Positions 9,583 through 19,178 of a DNA stretch of 64,000 nucleotides are shown here, piece after piece; position 1 is the stretch's first letter; each line of letters opens with the position of its first letter. Source of the stretch: Pyropia yezoensis. Taxonomy: Eukaryota > Rhodophyta > Bangiophyceae > Bangiales > Bangiaceae. The notes under the pieces are model-generated. The model saw nothing but the letters and a program-made list of their open reading frames with translations. It was not told the DNA's origin and made no database searches. The stretch spans positions 38,168,894-38,232,893 of the forward strand of contig CM020618.1 of NCBI GenBank assembly GCA_009829735.1, given 5' to 3'. A program made the position numbers and the translations under genes.

Positions 9583-12500
9583 CGTAAACAAGGCTAGAAG
9601 GAATGAGCCCGGAAGAAGGAGGAAAGGGGGAAACGAGATGAGGGGGGACGGGAAAACGACAGACCCCAGCAACAAATGGAGCAGAGTGGGCGGCCGCGGC
9701 TGCCGCCGCCGCGCTGGCACGGCAGAGGTTGGGGGGGCACAGGGGGTGACAGAGGGGGGTTGCGCCACAGGGGTACCAAATAGCAAGGGGGGGTCGCACA
9801 GAGCCATAGAGGGGCAGGTGACGAGCACAAATCACAGTGTCTTTACCTGTTGGCAGTTCAAGCCACTCCTGAAGGGGATTGTTCGCACAATTGTAAACAT
9901 GACGCCCAATCACACATAGGCGAACGCACACCAACACGAGATTCGTATCTCGGCCATCTGGTGGCGCTTCGAACATCTGGTGGAGGTGCGGGCAGACAAT
10001 CTGCTGGTGTATTTTATTTATTATGTACGCAGACACATACAAACCGTCGTGTGCTGTGGATGGACCGTTCAGTGCTGTGGATATACCTTTTTCAAGCCAT
10101 ACGTTACCGGGGCGCTCTGGTGCTCTCATTGCCCTTTTGTGTTTGTCTAACCATCGCCGCTGCAGCCGTTACGGCAGCTGGCTGCTGAGGCATCGCAAAG
10201 GGATGAACACGTGTAGCGCCGTTCGGTGTACGATGGTGGAGGGCACCTGTACGACTGGAAGTTGACGCCGCGGAATGAAGCTTATTTTACCTCTTTGGTC
10301 ACAGTGTGAGGGATGAGTCGAGAAGCTAGCCCAGCAACTGCAGTGAGAGGCAATGCTCGCAGAGGGGCAGAGGACAGGTCGTCGGGGCTTTTCCAATAAC
10401 GGTAGATGGAGCACGTATGAGTGTCCACCCAGAAGGCAGGTCTTGAGCACCGAGTGCCATGGATCTCGCTTGCCTGCAGGCAGCTGGCTCCTTGCGTGGA
10501 CGGCCAGCCAACCTACATCGACTGGCCACATCAGGAAGAGTGCTGTAGAGGGGATGACCGTCGGCAGTGAGGGGCCAGGGGGATGCCTTTGCCCAGCTCG
10601 TGCGTCCTCTCTCCCACGCACGGAGGTGAGTCTCTGGCTTGTCCCAGTCCGGGCGCTATCCCTATGCGCATGTGGTTCTACTTGAACTGGCTCACGTGTG
10701 CCTGGTCTCGATGTGGCCGGGGCACACGCACCCCGACGCACCGGCTCGACAGTGGCAGCGGCAGGAGAACAACAAACGAAATTAAAACTGCCACCATCTG
10801 GCCTTTGGAGGGGGCACTGCCCGCGACGCGTTGCACCGCTATGGTATAGCCGCTGTCCGCACAGGGTGGCGGGGGGGGCAGGGGGGCGGGGAGATGGGTC
10901 TCGAGACATGCATGCGTTCGGAAGAGGGCGTCTGGCGGTGTGCATGGAGAGGGGGGCTCTGGCGGTAGGTGAGTACGGAGAGGAGGGCTCTGGCGGTGTG
11001 TATGGAGAGGGGGGCTCGGGCGGGACGCAATGCATGGAGAGGGGGGAAAACCCCGTGTGCCCATACGCCGACGCGACAGCCCGTCCAGGGGCGGCTCGCC
11101 TTCCATGCCCGATGCGGTGGCGGCAGCGCGCCTCGTCATCGCGTTGTTTCTGCTCTCGTCCACGCAGCCCCAGACGGGTTTTCTCGTGTGAGCGCAGAGG
11201 GGACGAAAGGAATACAACAGGCCGAGTATTACTGTATCAGGGCCTGCATCTGGTGCCTGCCGTGGCGGGGTACAGAAAGACCACATCAGGATGATCTCTC
11301 AGCAGGCCGGCGCAGCGCAGGCCCACCTGTCGAGACCCCTTACAGATTGTATTCTTCTTGTCTCAGCAGGGGGCCAATGGGGCGGCCCAGACGGGGATCA
11401 CGCCCTCTCAATTAGAGGACCACATGGCCTCGCACTGGCCTGCACGAGGGCCACTACAGCTGGCGTCGGGCCGCGGCCCCAGCCTCAAACGGAATGCCCG
11501 GCAGGCACAAGCCCCCCCCATCCAACCTACAGCTGAGAGGGGCAGGGGGCCGCAAAAGAAAAAGACGTTTGAGCAAGACGATTCGTGGGGAGTGTGCCCC
11601 TGGCCGGGAGGTGGGGCCAACAGGCGGGATGCCGCCACCCCCAGCCCTTGGCCCCCCCAGGTTTCGGCCTGGGGGATGACCATCACCGTCATCGTCCTCT
11701 CGGGCCATTCAGGCCGGGCCGTGCCGCGCGCGCGGGTGCTCCTCTCTCCCACTCGAGTGGGTGGGCGGAGGGCACAGGCGCCGAGGCAGCCGGGGTGGGG
11801 GCAGAGAAAATAGTTTCTACGCCTCTCCCACGCCACGATGACGGTGGGGGCGGGGGTGCGTTTTGCGCCCGTGCCGAAGAAGCCGCGCACGGTGGTGGCA
11901 GGGGGACCTCCTCGGGGGGCCTGCGGTGGTGCGCGCGGCGGCCGTCGTCGTCGCCCACGCGCGCGGGCGCCACCCCGGCTCCAGGAGGTTGGGCGAGCGC
12001 GCACCCGCCACCCTCTGCTCGGGCGTCAGTGTGGTGGCAGGGTGACCCCCTTTCCCTGCCCTCCCACCACACGGCGGCGTGGGAGTTGCCCCACCTCCCC
12101 TCTCCCCTCCTACTCCCCCCCCCAACACCCCTCCCCGTCGTCCTCCTCGCTCTATTGGGGCTGGACGCTGCTGTGCCCCTGCCGCCGCCGCGGCTCGGCG
12201 CCGCCAGCTGCACCCCCCTCCACACGCGCCGCGGCGATTCGCTTGGCACGCGTATACCCCCCCCCCCCCCACCCCTCGTGGCGCCCGTTACTCGCCATTC
12301 CTCCCTCTTCCCCCATACCCCCCCACCCACCCCCGTCCGTCTTGTGCCGGTGGGCTGACGGCGGCGTGCAGCCGCTCGAGCGCGCGCGCCCCGCTGTACG
12401 TGCGTGGGTAGTACTGCACACGGGTGGTGGTGGGGCGGGTGGGGGTTGCGTGCGTCGCGACGCGGCTGGCAGGGGGGGGGGGGGACCCACACCCACCGAG

Positions 12501-12606
12501 CGGTGGGAGGGGGGGATTGCGTGGAGGGAAGGGGGACAGGGGGTGGTGTAGCGGCGGCGGCGGTCGTCGCCCACCCCCTATTTTTTTCGGTCTCTCCCGA
12601 CGGGGG
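9583..12606. other. 3 kb spacer without a supported gene
   Basis: This separates the divergently transcribed RING gene (minus) and the bZIP/TPR gene (plus). ORFs exist on both strands but are arginine/proline-rich, overlap each other and show no domain. The part at 9830-10300 has lower GC and may hold the RING promoter. A short degenerate tandem repeat lies at 10925-11045. Confidence 0.5.
10925..11045. repeat. Degenerate tandem repeat, about 30-37 bp units
   Basis: GGAGAGGGGGGCTCTGGCGG and close variants occur about four times, joined by short GTATGGA or GTGAGTACGGA linkers. No gene is read through it with confidence. Confidence 0.7.
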
Positions 12607-15600
12607 ATGCCGGCGCCCCTTCCGCCGCCGCGTCCGGTGCCGCCGCCAGCCGCGGGGATGGGTACGGCCAGCACCACCGCCGCCACCGCTCTCACGACCG
12701 GCACCGGCACCGGCACCGCGAACGCCACCACCACCGCCACCGCCGCTACCGCTACCGCTACCGCTAACGCTACCGCCACCGCCACCGCCACCGCTACCGC
12801 CACTGCCCACGCTGCTGCACCTGGCAACGCCGCCATGGCGTCGGTCCGCCCAGTGGGGTCTGGCGCTCGGGCGCCCCCTGCCGGTACCGCCGGCGCCGCC
12901 TCCACCGGCGCCGCGCCTGGCCCCGGTCCGACGGCGGGGACGGCAAAGCGCCGCCCCGGCCGCCCCGCGACGTACGTGTTTGACAAGCCCGATGAGGAGC
13001 TGAATGAGAATGAGCGGCGGCTCAAGCGGGCGATTGAGAAGCGGCGGCTGCGGCAGAACCGGTCGTACCACCGGCGGCGGCTGGAGAAGCTGCAGGCGAG
13101 TGAGGGGGCGGAGGGGGGGGGGGGGGGGTCTCTCCTGGGCAGCGGCGGCGGCCAGTCGGGGAGCGCCGCCGCTGCCGGGCCACCGCCCTCCCTCCGCGAG
13201 GGCGGCGGCCTTGGCCTCCCGCCGCCGCCACCGCCGCTGGCGCCGCCGGGTGCTGTGGCCGACGGCTGCGGGGTCGGGGGGGGGTACGGCGGCGGCGCCT
13301 TTGCCGACGCCCTCCCCCCACTGGTCACGCGGGAGGCGTCGGCCGGGCTGGCCTCCTCGGCCGCGGCCGTGGCGACCGCCCCCCCCGTCGGGGTGCCCGT
13401 CCCCGTCATGGCGCTCCCGCCGCTGGATCCTTCGGCCGCTGCCACCGCGGCCGCCGCGGCTGCGACGGCTGCTGCTGCCACCGCCGCCGCCACCGCGGCC
13501 AGCGACCCGGGCGGCGGTATTGTGGGCGGGGTGCCACGGCTGCTGGGCTCCTACGACGGCTGGTCGCCAATGGTGCCGTCCCTGTCGGCGCTCCCGTCGC
13601 CGTCGCTGTTACCGTCTCCGTCGACGCTGCTGTCGCTGCCAGGCTTGTCCCAGATACCCCTGCCGGGCGGGGGGCACCCGCCCTCGCTGGCGGGGGTGGG
13701 GGGTGCCGGCGGCGGCGGCGCAACCGGCGGGGACGTGTCCTTGTCGCGCCTCTTCTCCGCGCCGCTCATGCCCGATGCAAGTGTGGGCGGGCCGCCGCTG
13801 CCGCCAGGCCGCCGGGATGGCCTCGACGGGCAGGCCGCTGGGGGGGGGCGCGGCGGGCCTGGCCTCGCCGCCCCGTCTGGGCTCGTGGACGGTGGTGGCG
13901 GCGGTGCTGCGGCGGGCGGCTGCGGCGGGAGTCTCGGGGGTAGCGGCGGCGTGGCGGGGGGGTTGGCCGCTCCGGGCGTGCCCCCCGCCTCTCTGCCCCT
14001 GCTCGACGTCCGTGCGCCGCTGATGCGGTCGACTCCCGCCGCCGCCCCGTCCGAGGCCATGATGCTCCCGTCGGTGGTGCACGGCTTTTCGCCCCTGGTG
14101 CGCGCGGCGGCGGCCTATTCCAGCCCTTCCCCGGGGTTTCTCATTGACGGGGTGCTGGCGGGTGCACCTCCACCACCCCTTGCCGACGGCGGCGGTGGCG
14201 GCGCCGGCATGGGCCCCGCCGAGTCAATGTTTTCTTCGTCAGCCGCCACGGCTGCGGCAGCGGCCGCTGCTGCGGCCGAAGACGAGCGGCTGCCCGGCAA
14301 GCCGCTTTTGCATCGAGGAGCTGATGGTGCCGTCCTGGATGGCGTCGAAGACGATGAGGCCGACCAGGTGCAGCGGGCGGTGGAGGACGTGTGGCGGTCG
14401 GCGGCCGCAGGCGGTGACGGTGGCGGCGGCGTCCGTGATGACGCGCTGGTGTCGGTGGCGGACCTCCGCCGCGTCACGGGCTTGCGGCGAGTCGTCTTTG
14501 ACAGCATCCGCGGGCGGGTGTCGTGCTTGCCGCCCGCCTCACAGCGGGCGCTGCTGCTGCTGTCGGTCTTTCCACGGACATTTGACCTGGACGCGGCCAC
14601 GTCAGTGCTAGCCAGCCGCATTGCCCCGCGGGAGGTGCTGGCGCCGCTTCTCGGCGCGCAGCTGCTGACGTCGGTGGACGACCGGCTGGAGCTCAACGCC
14701 GTCGCCAAGTTGTTTGTGACGGAGGAGACCCTACCAATCAAGAACCTCACCCTCACCGACGCGGACGCCGCGACGGTGGCGGCACGGGAGCTCGGGGACC
14801 CTCCCCCGACGGACCTGACGCAGAGCCTTGTTGCCGCCGGTCGCGCCCGTTTTGTATCCTACTTCCAGAGCGTCCTCCGGTCGCTCGACGATGAGAGCAT
14901 CCACAAGCTGGGCTGGGCCCGCGAGCGGGCCATGGCCGTCTATGACGTAGAGCGGGACAATATGGACGCGGCGGCGCAGATTGCGCGGGCGAGCGCGAGT
15001 GAAAAGCCGCTCCGCCAATTCCTCACCGCCGGCGCCTCGATTATGCGGTACTGCGTGCCCGCCTTTTCGCGTGTCGACTACCTGTGCAAAGCCGTCGAGG
15101 CGACGGACGCGGCGTCCACGTCGCCGCCGACCAAGCTGGATGCGGGCGGCGGCCGCGGCGGCCGCGGCGGCGTGGACGCTGGCGGTGACACGTCCATGCT
15201 GCCACCCATCTCCCCCCACAGCGCGGCGGCGGCCAAGACGGAGCGTGTGGCCGAGGCCACCGCTGCGGTTGCGCAAGTGGTGGCTGCCCACAAGGCCGCG
15301 GCAGTTGCAACCGAGGCGGCGGCAGCAGCGGCCGAGGCGGCGGCGGCTGCCGACGCGACTGGCGGCCCCGTCGGGGACCGGCTGCTGCCGCTCGACGGCG
15401 CTGCGGCGGCCGCCCGGCGGCAGCGGGAGGAGGCGGAGATTGAGCGCGCCCGCGTGGCGGCGGCGGCGGCAATGGCGGCCGGCGACGGCGGCGGCGGGTC
15501 GGCCATGGGTGGCGGGGAGGCCGCCATCCCCGCCGGCGTTTGTCCCGAGCTCCGCTCCAAGGCCCGGCTGCACCTGGCATTGGGCGAGGCCCATTGCGAC

Positions 15601-16404
15601 ACGCTAAACGTAGAGGCGGCGGAGGAGCCCCTGCAGCGCGCCATGGAGCTGATGGGTGAGGTATCCCCCGCACGGTCGTGCCTCCCCGAGCTCATTGACT
15701 CGGTGCTGGTGCTGCTGCTGGTCGCGTCCATCCGGATGCAGGCGACCCCTCCACGGACGCGCGAGGCGCGGGCGCTCCTTGTCCGCGCCCTTCGCGTCCT
15801 CACCGCCGCTGGACTTGGCAAGACAACCCTCGCCGTCAACGCCATGACCAATCTGACGCAGATCCACCTACGCCGCGGGGAGCTGCTCAAGGCGCGCTCG
15901 GTCGTGTCGCAGCTGCTCGATGTGCTCGACACGATGCGCTACTCCAAGATGCCCATCTACGCCGACGCCCTTGGCTCTCAGGCAATGGTGTCCCTGGCGC
16001 TGGGCGACGCGCCCGCGGCGGAGCGGCAGTTTTCGGCCGCCCTCGAGGTGGTTGCCGAGTGGGGCACCAAGACGTGGGGCAGCCTCCCCGTGCAGCACTG
16101 CCTCGACCTGGACCTGTGGCTCCTCGAGGGCCTCGCCCGCGCCATGCGCGTGCAGGGCCGTGTGGAGGACGCGGCGTACGTCACTCAAAAGGCCCGCGAG
16201 GGGCGGGTGTCTCGCCAGCTGGGGCCCCCCGGCCGGTCGGCGGGGGGGGAGGCGGGGCGGGGCGCCGCCGCTGCCGTCCCGCCCGGCCCGCCTACCACGG
16301 TGGCCGCGGCGGCGGCCGCCGCCGCCTCTGCCGCGCCCGCTTGTGGGCGGCCGACCGCCGAGTATGGGGGCGCCGAGTACACCCAATTACGGCACATTTA
16401 TTGA
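12607..16404 (+). CDS. AT-hook/bZIP-like, STAND winged-helix and TPR fusion protein
   Basis: An intronless 1265-residue protein. The ATG at 12607 (MPAPLPPPRP) starts the part with coding character; the frame to 12424 is glycine/arginine leader. Residues 1-105 are Thr/Ala repeat. About 112-162 carry an AT-hook core (KRRPGRPA) then a basic helix (EKRRLRQNRSYHRRRLEKL) like a bZIP basic region, without a clear leucine zipper after it. Residues 165-620 are low-complexity Gly/Ala/Pro. About 635-700 (PASQRALLLLSVFPRTFDLD) match the winged-helix segment found after the ATPase in NB-ARC/STAND proteins, and about 775-798 (YDVERDNMDAAAQIA) the helical link common in such proteins. About 980-1195 are helical pairs of TPR type. 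No P-loop ATPase is present, so it cannot be a normal STAND switch. A DNA-binding regulator with a protein-binding tail is inferred. Confidence 0.75.
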   Translation: MPAPLPPPRPVPPPAAGMGTASTTAATALTTGTGTGTANATTTATAATATATANATATATATATATAHAAAPGNAAMASVRPVGSGARAPPAGTAGAASTGAAPGPGPTAGTAKRRPGRPATYVFDKPDEELNENERRLKRAIEKRRLRQNRSYHRRRLEKLQASEGAEGGGGGSLLGSGGGQSGSAAAAGPPPSLREGGGLGLPPPPPPLAPPGAVADGCGVGGGYGGGAFADALPPLVTREASAGLASSAAAVATAPPVGVPVPVMALPPLDPSAAATAAAAAATAAAATAAATAASDPGGGIVGGVPRLLGSYDGWSPMVPSLSALPSPSLLPSPSTLLSLPGLSQIPLPGGGHPPSLAGVGGAGGGGATGGDVSLSRLFSAPLMPDASVGGPPLPPGRRDGLDGQAAGGGRGGPGLAAPSGLVDGGGGGAAAGGCGGSLGGSGGVAGGLAAPGVPPASLPLLDVRAPLMRSTPAAAPSEAMMLPSVVHGFSPLVRAAAAYSSPSPGFLIDGVLAGAPPPPLADGGGGGAGMGPAESMFSSSAATAAAAAAAAAEDERLPGKPLLHRGADGAVLDGVEDDEADQVQRAVEDVWRSAAAGGDGGGGVRDDALVSVADLRRVTGLRRVVFDSIRGRVSCLPPASQRALLLLSVFPRTFDLDAATSVLASRIAPREVLAPLLGAQLLTSVDDRLELNAVAKLFVTEETLPIKNLTLTDADAATVAARELGDPPPTDLTQSLVAAGRARFVSYFQSVLRSLDDESIHKLGWARERAMAVYDVERDNMDAAAQIARASASEKPLRQFLTAGASIMRYCVPAFSRVDYLCKAVEATDAASTSPPTKLDAGGGRGGRGGVDAGGDTSMLPPISPHSAAAAKTERVAEATAAVAQVVAAHKAAAVATEAAAAAAEAAAAADATGGPVGDRLLPLDGAAAAARRQREEAEIERARVAAAAAMAAGDGGGGSAMGGGEAAIPAGVCPELRSKARLHLALGEAHCDTLNVEAAEEPLQRAMELMGEVSPARSCLPELIDSVLVLLLVASIRMQATPPRTREARALLVRALRVLTAAGLGKTTLAVNAMTNLTQIHLRRGELLKARSVVSQLLDVLDTMRYSKMPIYADALGSQAMVSLALGDAPAAERQFSAALEVVAEWGTKTWGSLPVQHCLDLDLWLLEGLARAMRVQGRVEDAAYVTQKAREGRVSRQLGPPGRSAGGEAGRGAAAAVPPGPPTTVAAAAAAAASAAPACGRPTAEYGGAEYTQLRHIY

Positions 16405-19178
16405 TGGGCGGGGGCTGTGGCAGGGGAGTGGACGCTGGAAGTGGCCGCCGTCACGGTCCACGGTCACGGTGGACGCGGCCGTGTGTTCCTGTCGCTGGAT
16501 GGGGGCCGGGGGGGCGTGGGGAGAGTAGAATGGCGTTGCGAGGAGGGGCGGGAGGCGTAAGGGGTTGTCGGGTGGAGCGTTGGTCTGGTTGGGGGGGTAC
16601 ACCCTGCTTTTGCTTCCCACGGCTGGTGCCGCCGCCGCGGCGCGCCCATGATGTTTTTGGCGCCGCCGCCGCGCCGGCTGCCGCTCCCCCCGGTGCGGCG
16701 GTCGTGGCGTTTTCTTTTTTTCTTTTTATCTCTGCCCATCGCCGCCCGCCCGGCTCTGTGTGCCGCCCGTAGCGCAGCCGCTGCTGCCGTGTTCCGCCCC
16801 CGCCCCTCCTTTCACCTTTGCGACCACCCGACGCGACCGCCTGGCACGACCGCCCGGCGCAACCACCCGGCGCGACCACCGACCACCACGGCGCAAGTGA
16901 GGGGGGGTTGGTGGGTGGGGGGGTGCGCGCTGTCGAGTCGCCCGCCTGCGGTGACTGCTGAAAGGGTGCGCTGGCCAACGGGGCACGGTGGGGGGGAGGG
17001 GGGGGGGCGTGGGAAGAGCGCTCTCCCGGCACGTGTACCCGTCAGAGGGGCGTGCGCGCTGCCCGTCGGCACGCCGCGGCTGCCCCCACCCTCTTTGACG
17101 CCACCGCCAACGACGGGGGCGGTGGGTGGTGGCGGGGACCCTGCGTGCCCTGCGGGTGGCTCCTACGTCGCAACGTCAAGGACGGCGGCGGCCGCCCCAA
17201 CGGTGGAGGGGTGTGACCCGGGTGGGGCATCCCGGCCGGGGGTTGGGGGGCCGAGGTCAGCCGCCAGTGCGGAGGAAGGGAGGGGGGTTGGCGAGGGGAA
17301 GTGCAAGGGGATGGGAAGGGGGAGAGCGGGGGCGGTGCCGGTGGGACGGGCGGCAGGCCCGTCGTGGCCAGGCCCCACCCCCCCCCCCGCGGTGCCGGGG
17401 GGGACGGTCTCTCGCCACCTATGGCGAGCCGCGGTGGTGGTGGCGGTGGTGGTGGTGATGGTGGTGGCGGTGGTGGCGGTGGTGGCGGTGGTGGCGGCGA
17501 CGGCGGCGGCAACGGCGTCGGCGACAGTGGCAGCAGCGGCAGCAGCTGCGGCCCTCGCCCCCCCTCCCCGACGTCAACGCCCCCCTCCCCCCGCTGTGCG
17601 CGGCTGCTCGGGGTACCCGCTCACCGAGCCCCCCGCGTGTGTGGGCGTGCCGACACGGCGGCCACCCCCGGCGGGCGTTCCCCCCGAGTGGGGCCGGTCA
17701 ACACCCTCGTCCCGCCCCCCCCCCGCCCCCCCCGCCCCACCCTTCCCCCTTCTCCCTCTCCCTTCCCACCCTCCCCGTCCCGCTTCCCGCCCCGACCCGG
17801 TTGTGATGCTTGTGGGCCCCCCGGTCCCGCCCCATCCCCTCCCCCCCCCGTGGGGAACGCTGTTGACGCTCGTGAGGGCGGCTGCTGGGGTGACAGGCCG
17901 GACACTGTTGGCAGGGGTGGGGGGGCGGCGAGGGGGTCACGGCCGCGCGCCTGGCGCTGCAGCTGGGGGGGCCTGCCATGACAGGGTTGCTGCGGGGGAT
18001 GGGCCGGGAGGGGGGGGGCGGGACGGAGGGGGGAAGGGGGCGGACGGCCCCACGCGTCGACGGTGGGCGCCGCCCTAAGGCGTGGCGGCGCGGCGGCGGT
18101 GGCCTCGGCGGCGGCCGCCACCCCCCCGCGCCGCCGGGGTGCCGGCGCTCACCCCGCGTCAGCGTGACCGGTGCGGTGGCGCACACACGGCAATGGTGAC
18201 AAGGACTCCGCAAGGGGGGGGCCCCCTTCTGGGGGCACCCCGCCGTTGCACTGGTGGCCTTGCTGGATGGCCCCCTCTGCTCCCCCTCATTCCTCCCCCC
18301 CCCCCCATCCCCATCTCTTCCAGCCGCTCCCCGGCGACCCAGCGCCTCGCGGCCGGCCGGGGCAGGGAGGCCCTGCCGCCGCCGCCGCCGCTGCAACGCC
18401 CTGTCCTCCCCCGCCGGTTTGTCTGGCGAGAGGCGGCCCGCTCTCGTGGCGCGGCCGGCCGGCCTATGGGGGGCGGGTCCCTACCAGGGGGGTGACGCGG
18501 GGGCGCCGCTGGCCGTCGCTGCCGTTCCCCCTCCCCGCCCGCCACCGCCGGCGGTCCCTATGGACGGCGCGGCACACCCGCCCACCCCTGGGGTCCAGCG
18601 CCGCTCCGGCGGCGGCCAATGACGACAGCGTCCGCTGGCGTTTTGTGTCTGGCATGGAGGGGGGGTCTCTCCGCCCGACGGGGCGGTGGGGGTGTGGGTA
18701 CAGGGTATAGAGGGAGGGGGGGGGAGGGGGGGGTGGGAGGGGGCCTGACGAAGGTAGCCAAAGGCCGTCGCTGCCGGCCCAAGAAACGGACCGCCTCGCA
18801 GTCGACGGTGTCCCTGCTGTGGGGAGGAGCGGCAAAAAGAAGACGAGGCAACGGTTGAGACGCCGGCCTGGTGGCCAGGCCGGTCGCCCCCAAGGCCGGC
18901 CTGGGCCTGGGAACCTCCCCACCCCACACCTACAAGTGCCCATGCACGGGAGTCTACGTAGACCCAGCGAAGCATGGCCACGCTGCCGCCGGCGGTGCCG
19001 GCCGCGCCTGTCGGCCTCCCCCGTTGCCGGCACAGCTGTCGACGGTCGCCGCCGTTGCCGCGCCGCGCCGCTGCTGGGGTGGGGTGGATGCGGGGCTCTG
19101 CCGACCGGGGGGGACCCGGCGGCGTGGGCGACAGCGATCCCCCCTCTGTGTGTTTTCCTGCCGTGACGTTGACCGGCC
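16405..19178. other. GC-rich spacer, one weak possible gene inside
   Basis: Apart from the weak candidate at 16648-18199, frames on both strands are proline/arginine/glycine-rich mirror readings of GC repeat, including (GGT)n at 17430-17520. No domain is seen at 18200-19178. Confidence 0.45.
16648..18199 (+). CDS. Weak candidate: secreted or membrane low-complexity protein
   Basis: The frame from 16648 opens with a signal-like stretch (SWRFLFFFLSLPIAARPA), has a Val/Ala hydrophobic run encoded by GGT/GGC repeat near 17430-17530, and near its end reads WGTLLTLVRAAAGVTGRTLL. From about 17930 the coding look moves to another frame (VTAARLALQLGGPAMTGLL) that stops at 18199; a G run lies at the change of frame. 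This could be one gene with a homopolymer length error, or chance in a GC-rich stretch. I recognise no family. Confidence 0.25.

Noticed and set aside
15800-15850. P-loop-like GLGKTTLA inside the TPR part of the 12607-16404 protein
   Set aside because: The spacing to the required upstream glycine is wrong and the segment fits a TPR helix; no Walker B follows.
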